A stretch of DNA of 64,000 nucleotides from JACRBR01 sp964371355 (lineage in GTDB: Bacteria; Chloroflexota; Dehalococcoidia; DSTF01; JACRBR01). Each line of letters begins with the position of its first letter. Position 1 is the first letter of the stretch. The DNA is taken from the NCBI GenBank assembly GCA_964371355.1, contig CAYJMG010000018.1, forward strand, positions 1-64,000. Direction: 5' to 3'. Positions 9,603-18,176 of the stretch are shown here, piece after piece. Position numbers and translations under genes: made by a program. The notes beneath the pieces were generated by a model. That model searched no databases. It was not told the DNA's origin and worked only from the letters and a program-made list of their open reading frames with translations.

Positions 9603-10688
9603 TCAGTTCTTCGGCGGTTCGAGGATGGCCTGGATCTGCTGGGGCATGCGGTAGCGGCGCTCGCCCATGCCGGCGACCTCCAGGCGGTGCATGTACTCGT
9701 TGATCTGGCGGCGGAAGGCGGCGAGTGCCAGGTTCGTGCCCTCTTGCTGGCTGCCGGTCGTGTGGCTGAAGAGGATGCCCAGCGACGTGCCGAACACCGG
9801 CGATCCGCCCGCGACCGGCTGCGCGCCCGTGGCGACGCCGATGACGGGCTCCGCCTTCTCGAGGTAGGTGTGGATCTCTTCGCGGCGTTCCGGCTCGGTC
9901 TCGAGGATGTACTTCAGGTGCATCACGCCGAAGGCGACGTGGCGGGACTCGTCCTGCGCGCTCAACCGGAAGATACGCTTCTCGGCCTCGTTCGTCGCGA
10001 TGTACTCGCCCATGCGGAAGATGGACTGCACGAGGCCCTCGCCCTGCACGTGCATGATGGCAGACATCTCGGTGAAGTCCTTGGCGTCGATGATCACGCG
10101 CAGGCCGGCGTTGCCGCTCGACGACATGAGCCCGCCACCGTTGGCGAGCGCGCGCTTGCGGAAGACGTCGAGGTGGCGCGCCTCATCCATGATCTGCGAG
10201 GCTAGGAACATCTTCACCTCGTAGTGGTCGTTGCTGATCTGCGGCAGCCACTGCGCGGGGGTGTCGCCGGCGATGAACTCGACCTCGGTGAGAAAGGTGC
10301 AGAACTGGGAGTACGCGCGCTCGACGTCGTCCGGCAGCGGCTGCAGCTCGTTCCAGGGGATATCGGTGGCCGACGACCACTGGCGCTGCACCGCCTCCTC
10401 GTAGAGCATGGCGGCGTTCTGGGACCAGATGTCGCTCTTCTTGCGGATGTGATAGCCGATGCGAGGGACGCCGTTGCGGACGGCGGCGCCGCGGGGCTGC
10501 ATCGTCAGCGAGTCCGACTCTTCGGGGACGTGGCCATACGTGCCCTGGTTAATCTCCTCCAGCGTGAGGCCGCGGCGGCCGGGCTTCGCCCAGAAACCAC
10601 GATCGCCGGTGTTCTCCATCCAGCTCAGGTCGACGAAGGAGGGATCGTCAGACGGCGTCTGGAGCAGTTCCATGGTGTCAATGGCCAT
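9603..10688 (-). CDS. Ferritin-like di-iron oxygenase (R2/AurF-type fold)
   Basis: A 361-residue protein with the ligand set of a four-helix-bundle di-iron enzyme: E137 (TEVEF), E169-x-x-H172 (DEARH), E217 (QGEGL) and E247-x-x-H250 (DESRH). These two ExxH motifs are those of ribonucleotide reductase R2-like and N-oxygenase-like proteins, which activate O2. The first 85 residues are unlike R2. Length and spacing suggest a stand-alone oxygenase or oxidase; the substrate is unknown. A TTAGC-ATTC-GCTAA inverted repeat lies 34 bp upstream of the start. The gene stands alone between two intergenic regions, so it may have its own regulator. Confidence 0.75.
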   Translation of the reverse strand: MAIDTMELLQTPSDDPSFVDLSWMENTGDRGFWAKPGRRGLTLEEINQGTYGHVPEESDSLTMQPRGAAVRNGVPRIGYHIRKKSDIWSQNAAMLYEEAVQRQWSSATDIPWNELQPLPDDVERAYSQFCTFLTEVEFIAGDTPAQWLPQISNDHYEVKMFLASQIMDEARHLDVFRKRALANGGGLMSSSGNAGLRVIIDAKDFTEMSAIMHVQGEGLVQSIFRMGEYIATNEAEKRIFRLSAQDESRHVAFGVMHLKYILETEPERREEIHTYLEKAEPVIGVATGAQPVAGGSPVFGTSLGILFSHTTGSQQEGTNLALAAFRRQINEYMHRLEVAGMGERRYRMPQQIQAILEPPKN

Positions 10689-10997
10689 AGCGCCCTTCCT
10701 TTCCGTGCCAGGCGGCCTAACTTAGCATTCGCTAAATCATAGAGCCGGGGCTAATTCCGAGTCAATGCTGCCTGGGTGCTGTTTCCGCAGACTTTGGGCT
10801 GACGAGATCATCGACAGGGCTCGATCCCTGCGCAGTGACGCAAAGGGCGGTGCTGGTCCCGCTCCACTCCAACGACCGGCACGGACTCTGGCCCGCGCTC
10901 TGCAGCAGTCGCGGCGACGTGAAGCACCGGTGGAGCTGTCTCCAGCGGCGACTCTACGGGAAGCTTCGCGGCTACGGGGTTCTCGTCCGAACGCCGG
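10689..10997. other. Intergenic region without a recognised gene
   Basis: About 309 bp between the di-iron gene's start and the hisB stop. It holds the candidate operator at 10722-10735. A 20-mer at 10936-10955 matches 8531-8550 at 18 of 20 positions. Otherwise I see no convincing coding pattern, RNA gene or terminator. Confidence 0.6.
10722..10735. promoter_or_regulatory. Candidate operator upstream of the di-iron oxygenase gene
   Basis: A perfect inverted repeat TTAGC-ATTC-GCTAA, 34 bp upstream of the start at 10688. Size and A/T-rich half-sites resemble TetR-family operators. No regulator gene is adjacent, so the binding protein is unknown. Confidence 0.5.
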
Positions 10998-11603
10998 TCA
11001 CCCGATCGTGCCCTTCGTGCTCGGCACCTGGCCGGCGAGGCGCGGCTCGATGCGGGTCGCGGCGGCGAGGGCCCGTCCGAGGGCCTTGCACGTGGCCTCG
11101 GCCTTGTGGTGGTCGTTGGCGCCCTTGAGCACGCGGACGTGCACCGTCAGCTTCGCCTCGGCCGCGATGGAGCCGATCAGGTGCTCGACGAGCGACGAAG
11201 GCAGCTCGCCGATGCGGTCGAGCGTCCACGTAACGTCCAGCTCGCAGTACGGACGGCCGCTGATGTCGACGGCGACGGAGGCGAGCGCCTCGTCGAGCGG
11301 GACCAGCGCATCGGCCATCCGGACGATGCCGGCCCTGGCGCCCAGGGCACGGTCGATGGCTTGCCCGATGGCGATGCCGACGTCCTCGACCGTGTGGTGC
11401 TCGTCGACGTACAGGTCGCCGGTGGCGGTGACCGAGAGGTCGAAGAGGCCGTGCTTGCCGATCTGCTCGACGAGGTGATCGAGCATACCGATCCCGGTCT
11501 TCGCCGACGAGCGGCCGGAGCCGTCGAGGTCGAGCGTGACCTCGACCTTCGTCTCTTTCGTCTCGCGGAGCACGTGCGCCGTCCGGGATTGTCTATTCGA
11601 CAA
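10998..11603 (-). CDS. hisB: Imidazoleglycerol-phosphate dehydratase
   Basis: A 201-residue monofunctional HisB, which dehydrates imidazole glycerol phosphate. Start taken at TTG 11603 because MSNRQSRTAHVLRETKET aligns with the family's N-terminal R-x-A-x-V-x-R-x-T-K-E-T. Metal-binding motifs are present: GIGMLDHLVEQ near residue 43, DEHHTVEDVGI near 72 and ANDHHKAEATCKALGRAL near 164-181. It is the last gene of the - strand histidine operon, 95 bp after hisC. An octamer array lies between the two. Confidence 0.95.
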   Translation of the reverse strand: MSNRQSRTAHVLRETKETKVEVTLDLDGSGRSSAKTGIGMLDHLVEQIGKHGLFDLSVTATGDLYVDEHHTVEDVGIAIGQAIDRALGARAGIVRMADALVPLDEALASVAVDISGRPYCELDVTWTLDRIGELPSSLVEHLIGSIAAEAKLTVHVRVLKGANDHHKAEATCKALGRALAAATRIEPRLAGQVPSTKGTIG

Positions 11604-11662
11604 CGGAGTCCCTCCGCAAGCACCCTCGCGCCGGCCAAAAAGCCCGGTCTGCCGGCCAGGGG

Positions 11663-11694
11663 CTGACCGACTGACGCACTGACGCACTGACGCA
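11663..11694 (-). repeat. Octamer array 3' of hisC
   Basis: On the + strand: CTGACCGA followed by three exact CTGACGCA units. It ends four bases before the hisC stop codon, so in the sense of hisC it reads GTCAGTGC-like units directly after the stop. Confidence 0.8.
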
Positions 11695-11698
11695 CTCT

Positions 11699-12811
11699 CT
11701 ACCGGCCAAGTTCAGCTCCGATCTCCCGCAGCGCGTTCACAACGGGCTCGACGTGCTCCTCCAGCCCGACGCTGATGCGGAGGTGGTTCCGCAGCATCGG
11801 CGTGTCGAAGTATCGGACGAAGATGCCCCGCTTCGCCAGCCGCGCCTTCACTTCGACCGCATCGAGGCCGTCGAGGCGGCAGAGGATGAAGTTAGCGTCC
11901 GACGGGTACGGCGTGAGCCACAGGACGGCCGCCAGCGCCTCAGTCAACTTCGCGCGCGTGCCGCAGATCCTGCACGCGCGCTCGTCCAGCAGGTCTCGGT
12001 CGGCGATGGCGGCGACGACGGCATCCGAGGCGGCGACATTGAGGTTGTAGGGCTGCTTGATGGTCATGAGGACGCTGGCCAGCGCGGGCGACATGACGCC
12101 GTAGCCCGCGCGCAGGCCGGCGAGTCCGGCCCACTTGCTGAACGTGCGCAGGACGACCAGGTTCCCGTGCTCGGCGACGAGCGAGACGGACGAGTGCTCG
12201 CGCCCGGCGAACTCGATGTACGCCTCGTCGATGACGACGAGCAGCGGCAGCGCGAGCAGCCGGTCGATCTCGGGCGGCGAGAGCAGGTTGCCCGTCGGGT
12301 TGTTGGGCGAGGCGAGAAAGATCGCCTTCGCACCCTGTGACGACGCCACGACGATCGCATCCAGATCGAGCGCGAACGACTCCTGCCGCGGCACGTCGAC
12401 GATGCGGCCGCCGGCGACCTCCGTCGAGAACGGGTACATGCCGAACGTCGGCGGGCAGTTGATGACGCCGTCGCGCGGCGAGAGCACGGCGCGCATGATG
12501 AGGTCGATGAGGTCGTCGGAGCCCAGGCCGCAGACGATGCGGTCCGTGTCGGCGCCGACGTACCCGGCGATCGCCTCACGCGCGGCGCGCTGGTCGGGGT
12601 CCGGGTAGATGTGGTACGCGGGCTCGGCACGGATGGCCTCGAGGGCCTTCGGCGACGGGCCGAACGGGTTCTCATTGCCGTCGAGCTTGATGACATCGGA
12701 GGCGTCGATGCCCATGCGGCGGGCGAGAACGTCCGTCGGCTCGATGGCCACGTAGCCGGGGAGTTCGAGCAGGTCGGGGCGGATGAGGCGGCGGACGTCG
12801 AAGTTTTTCAC
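11699..12811 (-). CDS. hisC: Histidinol-phosphate aminotransferase
   Basis: A 370-residue PLP enzyme of fold type I that makes histidinol phosphate. KLDGNENPFGPSPKA (near 43-57) is the HisC substrate loop, SPNNPTGN (near 163) and VIDEAYIEF (near 191) bind PLP, and FSKWAGLAGLRAGYG carries the Schiff-base lysine near 224. The GTG at 12811 is chosen because GAGG lies at a good distance and its GTG overlaps the TGA of a 57-codon upstream ORF. In-frame codons farther upstream are unconserved. Confidence 0.93.
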   Translation of the reverse strand: MKNFDVRRLIRPDLLELPGYVAIEPTDVLARRMGIDASDVIKLDGNENPFGPSPKALEAIRAEPAYHIYPDPDQRAAREAIAGYVGADTDRIVCGLGSDDLIDLIMRAVLSPRDGVINCPPTFGMYPFSTEVAGGRIVDVPRQESFALDLDAIVVASSQGAKAIFLASPNNPTGNLLSPPEIDRLLALPLLVVIDEAYIEFAGREHSSVSLVAEHGNLVVLRTFSKWAGLAGLRAGYGVMSPALASVLMTIKQPYNLNVAASDAVVAAIADRDLLDERACRICGTRAKLTEALAAVLWLTPYPSDANFILCRLDGLDAVEVKARLAKRGIFVRYFDTPMLRNHLRISVGLEEHVEPVVNALREIGAELGR

Positions 12812-12981
12812 GGGGCGCCTCGACTTCGGCGGCAACGCGGGCCATCGCAGGTGTATCGGCCGGCGCGGTCGCGCCACGCCCATGCGCCGCGCAGGAGGGT
12901 CGCGCCGCAGAGGGCGCACTTCTGCGCGGCAAGCGTAAGGCGTACGCGGGAGCGGGCCTTAGGTCTGGTGTTCAAAGTCAT
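12808..12981 (-). CDS. 57-residue putative zinc-ribbon-like protein, coupled to hisC
   Basis: A short ORF from the ATG at 12981, ending in a TGA that overlaps the hisC GTG (GTGA), the arrangement expected of translational coupling. The peptide is very basic (many Arg). It carries four cysteines as C22-x2-C25 and C45-x4-C50 (KCALCG and CDGPRC), which could bind one zinc. No family recognised. Its Shine-Dalgarno is weak (GGAAAA), so it might act mainly as a leader that sets hisC translation. Coding status is supported by the overlap and the paired cysteines, not by homology. Confidence 0.5.
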   Translation of the reverse strand: MTLNTRPKARSRVRLTLAAQKCALCGATLLRGAWAWRDRAGRYTCDGPRCRRSRGAP

Positions 12982-13008
12982 CGGTTTTCCGCTAGTCCCC
13001 CACTACCC

Positions 13009-13026
13009 GCGGAGCTTCAGCTCCGC
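13009..13026. repeat. Palindrome GCGGAGCT-TC-AGCTCCGC
   Basis: An 8-bp perfect stem with a two-base loop in the hisD-hisC gap. It is nearly the same as the hairpin at 53644-53661 and similar to 46393-46416. Confidence 0.65.
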
Positions 13027-13076
13027 CCAATGCACGATTCGCGAATGCTTCCCACGCGCGATGGGCTTCCGGCGTT

Positions 13077-13307
13077 ACGACAGAGTACAGCGTGAGATCC
13101 GCCTTCGCCGGATACCACAGGCGGGGGCGCCTGTGCTCCATCTCGCCCCTGCTACTTGGCCGGATACCACAGGCGCGGGTGCCCCTGCTCCATGCGCGCC
13201 GCCGAGTGCCTCCCGAACGCGACGGCTTCCGGCCTCGCGACAGAGTACAGCGTGAGATCCGGCTTCGCTGGATACCACAGGCGGGGGCGCCTGTGCTCCA
13301 TCTCGTC
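13077..13307. repeat. Local repeat with a CACAGGCG hairpin, two long copies and one partial
   Basis: About 69 bp at 13077-13145 recurs at 13239-13307 with two or three mismatches. A partial, diverged copy lies at about 13160-13195. Each copy contains the hairpin CACAGGCG-GGGG-CGCCTGTG or a variant. The sequences after the first and second full copies both contain GCTACTTGGC, which at 13314-13323 includes the hisD stop codon. The duplication therefore seems to have involved the 3' end of hisD. The whole hisD-hisC gap (12982-13312) has no other gene. Confidence 0.8.
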
Positions 13308-13312
13308 CCCGG

Positions 13313-14661
<1,349 letters not shown>

Positions 14662-14665
<4 letters not shown>

Positions 14666-15414
14666 GACAGGTACTCCTTCATCGCGCTCAGGGCGCGGCA
14701 CTGGGTCTCGTACAGGTACTCGCGGACGCGCTCCTCGCCCACGTGATCCCAGGTGCGGCGCAGGATGCCGGGTATCTCCTCGACGAATTGCGCCATGCCC
14801 TGCTCGTCGGTGACGTCGACGTGGGCGAGGCGGCGGCTGATGAAGCGCGCGAACCGCTCGATCGACGGGGGGTGCGTGAACACGTCGAGCGAGACGTCGC
14901 GCCACTGCACCAGCTTGTCCTGGGCGATGAAGCCGACATTGATCTCGACGGCCGCCTCGGCGAGCGCCTCACGGATCTCGTCGACGCGCGCGGCATCTCC
15001 GCGCTCGGCCATGTCGACGTCGTACTGGAGCGCCTTGTCCATGACGTCGGCCAGCACTTCTTCCTTCAGTGGCGAGCGCTCGCCGAACAGCGGGCGGTAG
15101 ATCTGGCAGATGTAGTCCTCGTCCAGCACCAGGTGCGAGATGTAGCCGGCGACGAACGCCGCCGTCTGCGCGTCGAGCGACGACGCTTCACGCAGCGCGG
15201 GCTCGCGATCGAGGAGCCGGTGCACTCCGTCCTGCTCGCCGAAGTCGTGGAGGTCGAAGAAGTGCGTGTCAGCGCGGTCGCAGCGGGTGAGCACCCGAAT
15301 GTCGGGCGTGGTCGACCCCAGGTAGTAGGCGCCGCGCTCCGCGTCGACGACCGGCGACCGCAGCTCCGAGGCGAGGTCGCGCGCGATGGTCATGTGCAGC
15401 CCCAGCGGTGGCAT
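14662..15414 (-). CDS. Zinc-dependent phospholipase C-like protein inside the his operon
   Basis: A 250-residue protein starting MPPLGLHMTIARDLASEL. H7, then YYLGSTTPDIRVLTRCDRADTHFFDL (described, not aligned), then FVAGYISHLVLDEDYICQIYRPLFG match the PF00882-type zinc-dependent phospholipase C fold, where H and D residues hold zinc: here TPDIR, DTHFF, SHLVLDE. No signal peptide, so it would be cytoplasmic. It begins 3 bp after hisG and its stop overlaps hisD, so it is firmly within the histidine operon. No role in histidine synthesis is known for the fold. It could be a phosphohydrolase. Confidence 0.7.
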
Positions 15415-15417
15415 GGC

Positions 15418-16815
15418 TCACGCCTCCCCCGCCGCCGCAGCGACCGGCTCCTCGGCTCCGGCACGCAGCCGCTCGACGAGGTCGTCGAATACGGCGCGCA
15501 GCGGGCCCTGGGGCCGCCGCTTGTTGGCGATGACGCGGATGGTGGACTCGAAGAAGCGGTCGAGCACGGTGAGCTTGTTCGCGCGGACGCTGGAGCCGGT
15601 CTCGATGCCCTCGATCAGGATCTCGGCGTCGTCGGGCACGAAACCCTCGGAGGCCCCGCTGATGGGGATGACGCTGTAACGGCCGAAGTGGTGCTCGCGC
15701 GCGAAGTGGTCGGCGATGTGCGTGAACTCGCTGGCGACGCGGATCGTCCGGTCGGAGTCCTGTGAGCGCCACCAGCGGACGGCGCCGGCCGTATCGTCGG
15801 CGGGCACGTCTTTCACGATGACGGCGAGGCTGTACTTCGAGCGCTTCAGGTCACCGACTTCCTCCACCGGGCTGGTCGGGAACTCCAGCAGGTGGTTCCA
15901 GACGAGGTCGCGGCCCGTGATGGCGAGGTCGAACTGGCCGATGGCGACCTGCTGAGGCATGTCCTGCGGGCGGATCACCTTCACGTCGACGCTCTCGATC
16001 TCCATGCGCGGGCGGCGCACGACGGTGCCGTCCTCGTACACGGGGACGCTGATGCCGGCGGCCTTCAGGGCGGCGATGGTGTGCGGCTGGTTGTGGCCGT
16101 CGGCCAGCGCGATGCGCAGCGTGCCGCCCGCGCACGACTGCTCGCGCGCCCGCAGGCCCAGCGACGCTGGCGCTGCCAGCCCGGGCGACTGTGACGACAC
16201 ACCGGCGGCGATCAGGCGCGAGAGCACCGGCGACAGATCCTTCGAGGCGAGGTTGCGGCGGTTGGCGATGAGCCAGGCCGAGCTGTCGAGCACCTTCGCG
16301 ATCGGGCGCAGGCCGTGTGCCTCGATCTCGGCGGGATCGGACGCGGCGACGAGCGCGACGTCGGCGTCTTCCGGCGGATACGCCTCAGCCGCGCCCGCGA
16401 CGCCGAAGATGCGGTAGCGGCGGAGTCGCAGCCGTCGCGCGATTGCGTCGGCGATGTTCGGGTACTCACTGACGATACGGACAGACGGCTCCGTCGTGTC
16501 GGCGGCCGTTGCCAGCCACAGCGACTGCGTGCCGTAGCCGAGGTCGCGCAGCCGGACGACGTCGTGGTGGGGGAAGCGCTGCGCCAGCTCCTCGATCCAC
16601 GTCAGGCTGCAAATGCCAAGGTCGTAGTTGCCCAGCGCCACCTGCACCGGGATGTCCTTCTCACGGAAGACACGCGCCGTGGCGGCATCGCCCAGCATCG
16701 GAAAGCGCAGCATGCGCGAGCCGGCGGCGTATTCGGGGATGCCGGCGACGGCACCATCGAGCATGGCGGCCGTCTGCTTGCGCAGGTCGCCGGTCGGGAT
16801 GGCGACGCGGATCAT
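15418..16815 (-). CDS. hisG: ATP phosphoribosyltransferase, two HisG catalytic domains fused in tandem
   Basis: At 465 residues this is twice a short-form HisG. Domain 1 (about 1-205) starts MIRVAIPTGDLRKQT and has IVSEYPNIADAIARRL near 114-129. Domain 2 (about 231-440) starts TLRIALADGHNQ, has RPQDMPQQVAIGQFDLAITGRD near 282-303, and the PRPP-binding loop IEGIETGSSVRANKL near 401-415. The matching place in domain 1 reads AASDPAEIEAHGL, lacking the TG(S/T) core. The N-terminal loop is better kept in domain 1. HisG makes phosphoribosyl-ATP, the first step of histidine synthesis, and short forms need HisZ, encoded just upstream with an ATGA overlap. Confidence 0.85.
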   Translation of the reverse strand: MIRVAIPTGDLRKQTAAMLDGAVAGIPEYAAGSRMLRFPMLGDAATARVFREKDIPVQVALGNYDLGICSLTWIEELAQRFPHHDVVRLRDLGYGTQSLWLATAADTTEPSVRIVSEYPNIADAIARRLRLRRYRIFGVAGAAEAYPPEDADVALVAASDPAEIEAHGLRPIAKVLDSSAWLIANRRNLASKDLSPVLSRLIAAGVSSQSPGLAAPASLGLRAREQSCAGGTLRIALADGHNQPHTIAALKAAGISVPVYEDGTVVRRPRMEIESVDVKVIRPQDMPQQVAIGQFDLAITGRDLVWNHLLEFPTSPVEEVGDLKRSKYSLAVIVKDVPADDTAGAVRWWRSQDSDRTIRVASEFTHIADHFAREHHFGRYSVIPISGASEGFVPDDAEILIEGIETGSSVRANKLTVLDRFFESTIRVIANKRRPQGPLRAVFDDLVERLRAGAEEPVAAAAGEA

Positions 16816-18062
16816 CGCGAGGCCTCCAGCGCGTGGACCACCGCGTCGATCTCATCGTACGCGTCGCTGCCGCCGGGGCGCTCGAGCGTGAAGGGCCGCG
16901 AGCCGTCGCGACAGACCAAGCGGTGCGTGGGGGCCGAACTCATGCCTTCGACCGTCTCGACGGCGAGGCCGGCGGCGCGGAGACGCTCGGCTGCGGCGTA
17001 GGAGGCCGCGACGGCGTTGGCGGATGCGGTGTCCGGACGGACGGCGACGCGGATCTCGCCGGCCGGACGTGTGCGCGCGGCCATGAGCTGCGCGACGGGC
17101 GTGACGTAGAGGGCAAACCCCGAGGCGGGCACGCTGCGACCGCCTACCAGCGCGATCAGCTCGTCATAGCGGCCGCCGGCGGCGATGCGTTTGCCCTGCG
17201 ACTCGACTCGCATTACGAGCCCGGAGTAGTACTCGAAACTGCGGGCCAGCACCGCCTTGATGGCGGGCGTCACGCCGCGCGCCTCGAGCGCGCTCACCAC
17301 GAACTCCAGCCCGTCGAAAGGCCGCGCAAGTGCGGGCACGGCGCTCACCAGCGGCGCGCGAAGGTTCGTGAGGTAGGCGCTCCCCTGCCCGTCCACCTCG
17401 AACAGCATGCGGAGCGGCGCGTTGAGCTGCGGCAGCCGCGCCTCCACCTCGTCGACGGCCGTCATGTCGCCGTCGAGGAGGCGATCGTAGGCGGCGGTCT
17501 GCCCCTCGGGCGGCAGGCCGGCGGCGGCGAGGACGGCGCGCACGATACCGGCGTGCGACAGGTGAAGTGTTATGTCTGGTAACTCCAGTGCCCGCGCCGC
17601 CTCCAGGGCCAGCAGCACTACCTCCACATCACCCGCCGAGCCCGTGTCGCCGATCAGTTCGACCCCGCACTGCGTCTCCTCCCGGTCGGTGCTGTCGTCG
17701 GTGAAGCGGAAGACATTCTGGCTGTAAAACAGCTTCGCGACGCGGCCCCCGTCCAGGTGCTCGGCGTACAGCCGGGCCGCCGGGATCGTCGAGTCGGGCC
17801 GCAGCACCACGCGCTCGCCCGACCAGCCGTCCCAGTCGAGGAAGGAGTACACACGGTCCAGTGTCTGCGGCGAGAGCGTGCCGGCGGCGGTGAACAGGTG
17901 GAGGGGCTCGATAACGGGCGTGCGGATCTCGCGGTAGCCCCAGGCCTTGCAGGTCGCCGCGAACGTGTCCTTGACGGCGCGCACGCGCTCCATCTCGTCG
18001 GGGAGCAGGTCGCGCATGCCCCGGGAGCGCTGGGTCGCGGTGGTGGTCGTCCCGTCAGTCAA
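16812..18062 (-). CDS. hisZ: ATP phosphoribosyltransferase regulatory subunit (HisRS-like)
   Basis: A 416-residue HisZ: a class II tRNA-synthetase fold without tRNA charging, needed to activate and feedback-regulate short-form HisG. RGMRDLLPDEMERVRAVKDTF near 14-34, REIRTPVIEP near 44, VVLRPDSTIPAARLYA near 86-101, and KRIAAGGRYDELIALVGG near 297-314 give the HisRS-like core. About 90 C-terminal residues resemble an anticodon-binding-like domain. TTG at 18062 is chosen because GGAG lies 6 nt upstream. HisZ, not HisS, is favoured by its first position in the his operon and its overlap with hisG. A hairpin lies in its leader. Confidence 0.85.
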   Translation of the reverse strand: MTDGTTTTATQRSRGMRDLLPDEMERVRAVKDTFAATCKAWGYREIRTPVIEPLHLFTAAGTLSPQTLDRVYSFLDWDGWSGERVVLRPDSTIPAARLYAEHLDGGRVAKLFYSQNVFRFTDDSTDREETQCGVELIGDTGSAGDVEVVLLALEAARALELPDITLHLSHAGIVRAVLAAAGLPPEGQTAAYDRLLDGDMTAVDEVEARLPQLNAPLRMLFEVDGQGSAYLTNLRAPLVSAVPALARPFDGLEFVVSALEARGVTPAIKAVLARSFEYYSGLVMRVESQGKRIAAGGRYDELIALVGGRSVPASGFALYVTPVAQLMAARTRPAGEIRVAVRPDTASANAVAASYAAAERLRAAGLAVETVEGMSSAPTHRLVCRDGSRPFTLERPGGSDAYDEIDAVVHALEASR

Positions 18063-18102
18063 GGCCGTCTCCAACCTGAAGTGTCGGTCTGCGACAAGCA
18101 AA

Positions 18103-18128
18103 GCCCCGCCCGCATTTTCGGGCAGGGC
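18103..18128 (-). promoter_or_regulatory. Terminator-like hairpin in the his-operon leader
   Basis: On the - strand the leader of hisZ can form a 10-bp stem with one mismatch (GCCCTGCCCG / CGGGCGGGGC, loop AAAATG), followed by TTTGCTT. It sits between the candidate -10 (TAGAAT) and the hisZ start, where an attenuator would be. No His-rich leader peptide is visible, so a classical his attenuator is not supported. Confidence 0.45.
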
Positions 18129-18139
18129 CGTCCGTGCGC

Positions 18140-18145
18140 ATTCTA
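18140..18145 (-). promoter_or_regulatory. Candidate -10 box of the his operon (TAGAAT)
   Basis: TAGAAT on the - strand, 78 bp upstream of the hisZ start. No clear -35 is seen. It would place the hairpin at 18103-18128 inside the leader. Confidence 0.4.
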
Positions 18146-18163
18146 TCGGACGGCAGGCGGCCC

Positions 18164-18169
18164 TACAAT
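18164..18169 (+). promoter_or_regulatory. Candidate -10 box TACAAT, possibly leaderless, for the MFS gene
   Basis: TACAAT ends 7 nt before the ATG at 18177 and no Shine-Dalgarno is present. This spacing would start transcription at or next to the ATG. The same geometry is seen at 27798-27811 and, with one extra base, at 39285-39299. Confidence 0.5.
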
Positions 18170-18176
18170 TCGGCGG

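Noticed and set aside
12611..13255. + strand frame across hisC and the repeat region
   Set aside because: It is antisense to hisC and to the coupled small ORF, and its peptide consists of Arg/Gly/Ala runs.
18017..18062. Classical his leader peptide for attenuation
   Set aside because: No short frame with consecutive His codons was found upstream of hisZ.
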